A stretch of DNA of 64,000 bases from Halalkalicoccus sp. CGA53 (GTDB lineage: Archaea; Halobacteriota; Halobacteria; Halobacteriales; Halalkalicoccaceae), in assembly GCF_036429475.1 (NCBI RefSeq), contig NZ_CP144125.1, positions 2,993,521-3,057,520 of the forward strand, read 5' to 3'. The notes beneath the pieces are model-generated. The model was not told the DNA's origin. It ran no database searches and saw nothing but the letters and a program-made list of their open reading frames with translations. Position 1 is the first letter of the stretch; every line of letters begins with the position of its first letter. Position numbers and translations under genes: made by a program. This document shows, piece after piece, positions 60,722 to 64,000 of the stretch.

Positions 60722-61033
60722 ATGACAGCGATCGGCTTCCTCAGCGTCGCACCGGTTCGGGAAGGAAGCATGGCCGGCGAGGTGGCGAAGGCCGTCGACG
60801 CCCTCGAGGCATTCGAGGTCGCCTACGAGACGACGCCGATGGGAACCGTGATCGAGGCCGAAGAGATCGACGAGCTGTTCGCCGCCGCACAGGCCGCCCA
60901 CGAGGCGGTCGACGGCGACCGCGTGAGCACGGTGCTCAAGATCGACCACAAACGCGGCCGGGACGCGAGCGCGGCGGAGAAGGTGGAGGCGGTCGAACGC
61001 GAACTCGATCGCGAGGCCCGGAGCGAACGCTGA
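60722..61033 (+). CDS. MTH1187 (YqgV-like) thiamine-binding protein
   Basis: 103 residues, ferredoxin-like fold. Conserved segments are G-F-L-S-V-A-P-V-R-E, Y-E-T-T-P-M-G-T-V-I-E-A and V-L-K-I-D-H-K-R-G. Structures of this family bind thiamine or related small molecules; the physiological role is unclear. Located 38 nt before mch. Confidence 0.88.
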   Translation: MTAIGFLSVAPVREGSMAGEVAKAVDALEAFEVAYETTPMGTVIEAEEIDELFAAAQAAHEAVDGDRVSTVLKIDHKRGRDASAAEKVEAVERELDREARSER

Positions 61034-61070
61034 CCGGCACGCACATTACACCCGCCAGAGAAGCGCCGAC

Positions 61071-62012
61071 ATGGACAGTCTCAATCGACTGGCGCTCGAA
61101 CTGGTCGACGAGGCGATCGACTTCGCCGACACGCTCAACGTCGGCGTCGTCGACCTCGACTGCGGGGCGACCGTCCTCGACTTCGGCGTCGAGCAGGCGG
61201 GCGGGATCGAAGCCGGCCTGTTGCTCAGCGAGATCCAGACCGCTGGGCTGGCGACCGTGAGTTCGCGTCTCGGCGAGGTCGCGGGCGCGCCGATTCCGGA
61301 GATCGAACTCACGACCGACCACCCGGCGATCGCGCTGCTCGGATCACAGAAGGCGGGCTGGGAGGTGAGCGTCGACGGCTACGAGGCGCTCGGGAGCGGC
61401 CCCGCACGGGCGCTCGTCGGCGAGGAGGAGGAGTTCGTCCAGCTCGGCTACCACGACGCCTTCGAGTTCGCCGTGTTGGCGCTCGAAGCCGGCGAACTCC
61501 CGACCGACGCCATCGCGGAGCACGTCGCGGCGCTCGCCGACGTCGAGCCCGAGAGCGTCTTCCTCCCGACGGTTCCCACCGCGAGCGTCGCGGGGAGCGT
61601 CACGGTCGCCGCCCGGGCGGCCGAACTCGCGCTCTTCCGGCTGCTCGAACTCGGCTACGACCCGCTCGACGTGCTGAGCGCGACCGCGAGCGCGCCGGTC
61701 GCCCCGGTCGCCGCGAGCGAGCAGGAGGCGATCGGCCGGACGAACGACGCGCTCGCCTACGGTGGCCGCGTCCACCTGGCCGTCCGCGAGGAGAGCGACG
61801 TCTTCGCCGAGCTTCCCTCCACCGCGGCCGACGAGTACGGCCGGCCGTTCACCGAGGTGTTCGCCGACGCGGACTGGACGTTCTCGGAGGTGCCCGAGAG
61901 CGTCTTCGCCCCCGCGCAGGTGACCGTCGACGTCGTCGGCGGTCCGACGACGGTCCACGGCGAGCGGGACGAAGAGCTACTGGAAGCGAGCTTCGAACTC
62001 CGATGCGGCTGA
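61071..62012 (+). CDS. mch: Methenyltetrahydromethanopterin cyclohydrolase
   Basis: 313 residues, normal length. N-terminal S-L-N-R-L-A-L-E-L-V-D and central Q-L-G-Y-H-D-A-F-E-F and the E-S-V-F-L-P-T-V-P-T segment match Mch. It interconverts methenyl- and formyl-tetrahydropterin in C1 metabolism. Haloarchaea keep this gene although they lack methanogenesis. Its end overlaps the next gene by 10 bp. Confidence 0.93.
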   Translation: MDSLNRLALELVDEAIDFADTLNVGVVDLDCGATVLDFGVEQAGGIEAGLLLSEIQTAGLATVSSRLGEVAGAPIPEIELTTDHPAIALLGSQKAGWEVSVDGYEALGSGPARALVGEEEEFVQLGYHDAFEFAVLALEAGELPTDAIAEHVAALADVEPESVFLPTVPTASVAGSVTVAARAAELALFRLLELGYDPLDVLSATASAPVAPVAASEQEAIGRTNDALAYGGRVHLAVREESDVFAELPSTAADEYGRPFTEVFADADWTFSEVPESVFAPAQVTVDVVGGPTTVHGERDEELLEASFELRCG

Positions 62013-62482
62013 AGGCGGTCCCACCGCCGCCACCATCGCACGACTCGCTGGCCGCGATCACCGAGGCGGGGCCGCTCGTCCCGGAACCGAGGGAGGCGGT
62101 CCGGTCGTCGCTATCCGACCGGGTAGAGTGGGTCTCGACCCGCGAGGGAGAGGCGTGGGTCGCGCTCGCGCTGATCCTCGGGCTGCTCCACGAGAGCGAG
62201 GAGGGGATCTACCGCCCGCGGGAACCGCCATCGGATGGGGAACTCCGAGAGCGGTTCGTCGCGGGCGTCTACGGGGCCAGGGAACTACTGGCGGCGATCC
62301 GTGAGGAAGGGCCGCTCGCCCCGACGGCGCTCGTTGAACGCGTCCCGATCCCGCCGTGGGAACGACGACGCCACGCCGATCCGGAAGCGGTCCACCGCGA
62401 GCGGATCTGCCGATCGATCGGGTGGCTGGATTTATATGACTCCGTGGAGTACGAAGGAGAAGAATATCATTTGACATTATGA
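62003..62482 (+). CDS. Hypothetical protein coupled to mch
   Basis: 159 residues, mostly helical, beginning M-R-L-K-A-V-P-P-P-P-P-S. Segments G-E-A-W-V-A-L-A-L-I-L-G-L-L and R-I-C-R-S-I-G-W-L are hydrophobic but not membrane-like. It overlaps mch by 10 bp and the HAD gene by 4 bp, so the three are tightly coupled. I do not recognise the family. Confidence 0.7.
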   Translation: MRLKAVPPPPPSHDSLAAITEAGPLVPEPREAVRSSLSDRVEWVSTREGEAWVALALILGLLHESEEGIYRPREPPSDGELRERFVAGVYGARELLAAIREEGPLAPTALVERVPIPPWERRRHADPEAVHRERICRSIGWLDLYDSVEYEGEEYHLTL

Positions 62483-63195
62483 CGCCGATCCACGCCGTGC
62501 TCTTCGACCTCGACGGCACACTCTGTGAGTACCGCCGGAGCAACGACGAACTACTCGAGATCGCGTTCGGCCGTCTCGGCCTCAAGACGCCGTTTTCCGG
62601 AGAGGAGTACTACGACCGGTTCGACGAACTGTACCACGAGCGGGGGGCTATCGGCGACCTCGGGGCGTTCCGCGAGCGGTGTTTCGCCTCGCTCGCCGAC
62701 GACGCGGGTCTCGACCCGGAGGTCGGCCGCGATGCCGCGCGCATCTACACCCGAGAGCGCGATCCGGGTAACGTGCGGCCGCTCTCCGGCGCACGCGAGG
62801 CGCTCGAACGGACGGCGAGACGCTACCCGATCGGCCTGATCACGAACGGCCCGCCCGACTCACAGGACAGGAAGCTCGCGGCGCTGGGCTTCCGCGACGC
62901 GTTCGAGACGGTGGTCTACGCGGGCTACGACACGCCCGCGAAGCCCGACCCGACGCCGTTTCACCGCGCGCTCGACGCCATCGACGTCACGCCGGAGCGG
63001 GCAGTCCACGTCGGTGACTCGCTCAGGGCGGACGTCGCCGGTGCACACGCCGCCGGTCTCTCGAGTACGTGGGTGTCGAACGGCTCCGTGGACGAACGAC
63101 CGCCCGGTCCGATCCCCGACTACGTGATCCGGACGCCCGGCGACCTGCTCACGCCGCCGTGGAGCACCGAAAGCGACATTCGCAACGGCCGCTGA
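62479..63195 (+). CDS. HAD-superfamily hydrolase
   Basis: 238 residues. Motif I D-L-D-G-T near residue 11 with nucleophile Asp, motif II I-T-N-G-P near 115, motif III Lys in A-K-P-D-P and motif IV V-G-D-S-L-R-A-D. A cap domain inserts after motif I. A phosphatase for a small metabolite; substrate unknown. Possible partner in C1 or cofactor metabolism from its operon. Confidence 0.9.
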   Translation: MTPIHAVLFDLDGTLCEYRRSNDELLEIAFGRLGLKTPFSGEEYYDRFDELYHERGAIGDLGAFRERCFASLADDAGLDPEVGRDAARIYTRERDPGNVRPLSGAREALERTARRYPIGLITNGPPDSQDRKLAALGFRDAFETVVYAGYDTPAKPDPTPFHRALDAIDVTPERAVHVGDSLRADVAGAHAAGLSSTWVSNGSVDERPPGPIPDYVIRTPGDLLTPPWSTESDIRNGR

Positions 63196-63204
63196 AATCG
63201 GGTG

Positions 63205-63702
63205 ATGGGAGGGAGACGACGGCCCGATCGCGACGGCTCCGAGGGGCCGCTCGATGTCGAGGACGAGATGAACGTCTTCTCTCGCGGGCTCTCCCCGCTC
63301 GTTCCGGCACGCCTCGCCAGGGCGGGGCTCTCGGTCTCGGTCGAGACCGACCGCGAGGAGTACGCCGTCGGCGACGCCGTGGGGATCACGATCGAGATAC
63401 GCAACCGACTCCCGCTGCCAGTCGAGGTGCCGACCGAGGGCCGTCGGATCTGGGGCTGGACGGTCGACGGGCTGCTCGCCGCGAGCGACGAGCCGTTGTA
63501 CAGGTCGACTCGCCCGAACAGCGTCGAACTGCGGGCGAATCAGACGATCACGGTCGAACGCTCCTGGGACGGCCGGTTCAAGCGAAGCGGCTCGCCGACC
63601 CGCTGGGTGCCGGCGGCGCCGGGCGAGTACGAGATCGGTGCGTTCGTCGCCACGACCCCGCGAACGCGGGACTCGACGACCGTGCGACTCTACTCGCGGT
63701 GA
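63205..63702 (+). CDS. BsuPI-like intracellular proteinase inhibitor domain protein
   Basis: 165 residues from the ATG at 63205. The central Y-A-V-G-D-A-V-G-I-T-I-E-I-R-N segment and W-x-W-T-V-D-G turn fit the BsuPI immunoglobulin-like fold. First about 40 residues are basic and variable; an internal Met at residue 23 may be the true start. No signal peptide. Role unknown. Its stop overlaps a convergent gene by 13 bp. Confidence 0.65.
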   Translation: MGGRRRPDRDGSEGPLDVEDEMNVFSRGLSPLVPARLARAGLSVSVETDREEYAVGDAVGITIEIRNRLPLPVEVPTEGRRIWGWTVDGLLAASDEPLYRSTRPNSVELRANQTITVERSWDGRFKRSGSPTRWVPAAPGEYEIGAFVATTPRTRDSTTVRLYSR

Positions 63703-64000
63703 AGGTGGCAGGCTGCGAAGTGTTCGCCGGCCCCGTACTCCGACTCGACGGTGTAGTGCGGCCTGCTGAGCGCACAGATGCTCGTCTCCTCGAACGTCCG
63801 CCGGAGCCGGTCGGCGGCCTCCTCCCACCGACCCTCGGCGAGCATCGCGGTCGCCTCGTCGATCACACGTCCGGGCTCGCCCGCCGGGCGCGTCCCGTCG
63901 AAGAACTCCCGGTCGACGACCGCCTCGGCCTCCGACAGCGGCACCGACTCGTCCTCGTCGATCCCGCCCTCCCGGATCGTGAACGACCGCCGGCGCACCC
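63690..64000 (-). CDS. Peptide/nickel ABC transporter ATP-binding protein, C-terminal part (partial)
   Basis: The frame is open to the window edge; 102 residues visible. The end C-A-L-S-R-P-H-Y followed by E-Y-G-A-G-E-H-F-A-A-C-H-L-H-R matches the Cys/His-rich C-terminus of oligopeptide/dipeptide importer ATPases, with the long helical insert usual in haloarchaea before it. No Walker motif is visible because the gene begins outside the window. Confidence 0.6.
   Translation of the reverse strand, partial: VRRRSFTIREGGIDEDESVPLSEAEAVVDREFFDGTRPAGEPGRVIDEATAMLAEGRWEEAADRLRRTFEETSICALSRPHYTVESEYGAGEHFAACHLHRE

Noticed and set aside
1-64000. CRISPR array, restriction system or classical defence genes
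   Set aside because: No regularly spaced repeats, Cas-like, methyltransferase/endonuclease or other defence signatures were seen; only the PIN/winged-helix pair is close to that category.

Overview
The window is haloarchaeal chromosome (class Halobacteria). It has high GC, acidic proteins, leaderless genes with a TATA box 25-30 nt before the start, the archaeal S10/spc ribosomal protein order, Tat signals with lipoboxes, halocyanin, a cba-type oxidase and HTH_10 regulators. I cannot fix the genus from sequence alone.

1-23.6 kb is housekeeping. It starts with the tail of a 2-oxoacid dehydrogenase E1-beta gene and a free lipoyl domain. Then come a SIMPL lipoprotein, isocitrate dehydrogenase, an isoaspartyl peptidase, methionine aminopeptidase, a HIT protein, a tRNA methylthiotransferase, a broken PQQ-repeat gene, deoC, a DUF63 protein, a nucleoside phosphorylase, a beta-RFAP synthase, a DapA-family lyase, ilvD, a CPA2 antiporter with an HTH_10 regulator, tRNA-Pro(GGG), a deacylase, and the block adk / EMC3-like / cmk / cbf5.

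23.6-33.1 kb is a respiratory and copper island: a halocyanin-like blue copper lipoprotein, a copper P-type ATPase, a cba (ba3-type) oxidase operon, two unassigned membrane proteins and a UreH/TauE-like membrane protein. From memory of haloarchaeal gene order, adk normally follows secY; here about 17 kb separates them.

33.2-40.4 kb is an integrated element bounded by a perfect 28-bp direct repeat. The right copy is the 3' end of secY; the left copy lies 45 bp before a tyrosine recombinase gene. Cargo includes a small RHH-like protein divergent from an unknown acidic protein, a winged-helix/PIN pair, a PhaB-like reductase, a Tat-exported M14 carboxypeptidase, a decayed gene of a haloarchaeal family, and a zinc-ribbon gene. 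Similarity between the two ends reaches about 130 bp beyond the core, suggesting repeated use of the site.

40.4-54.9 kb is the complete minus-strand run from a SPOUT methyltransferase and rpl3 down to secY, mostly with 1-10 bp overlaps.

54.9-64 kb carries tRNA-Gly(GCC), a secreted protein with a long acidic repeat, an MFS transporter, a flavodoxin, a tail-anchored protein, a beta-helix protein, a MazG-like protein, a thiamine-binding protein, an mch operon with a HAD hydrolase, a BsuPI-domain protein and the C-terminus of a peptide ABC ATPase.
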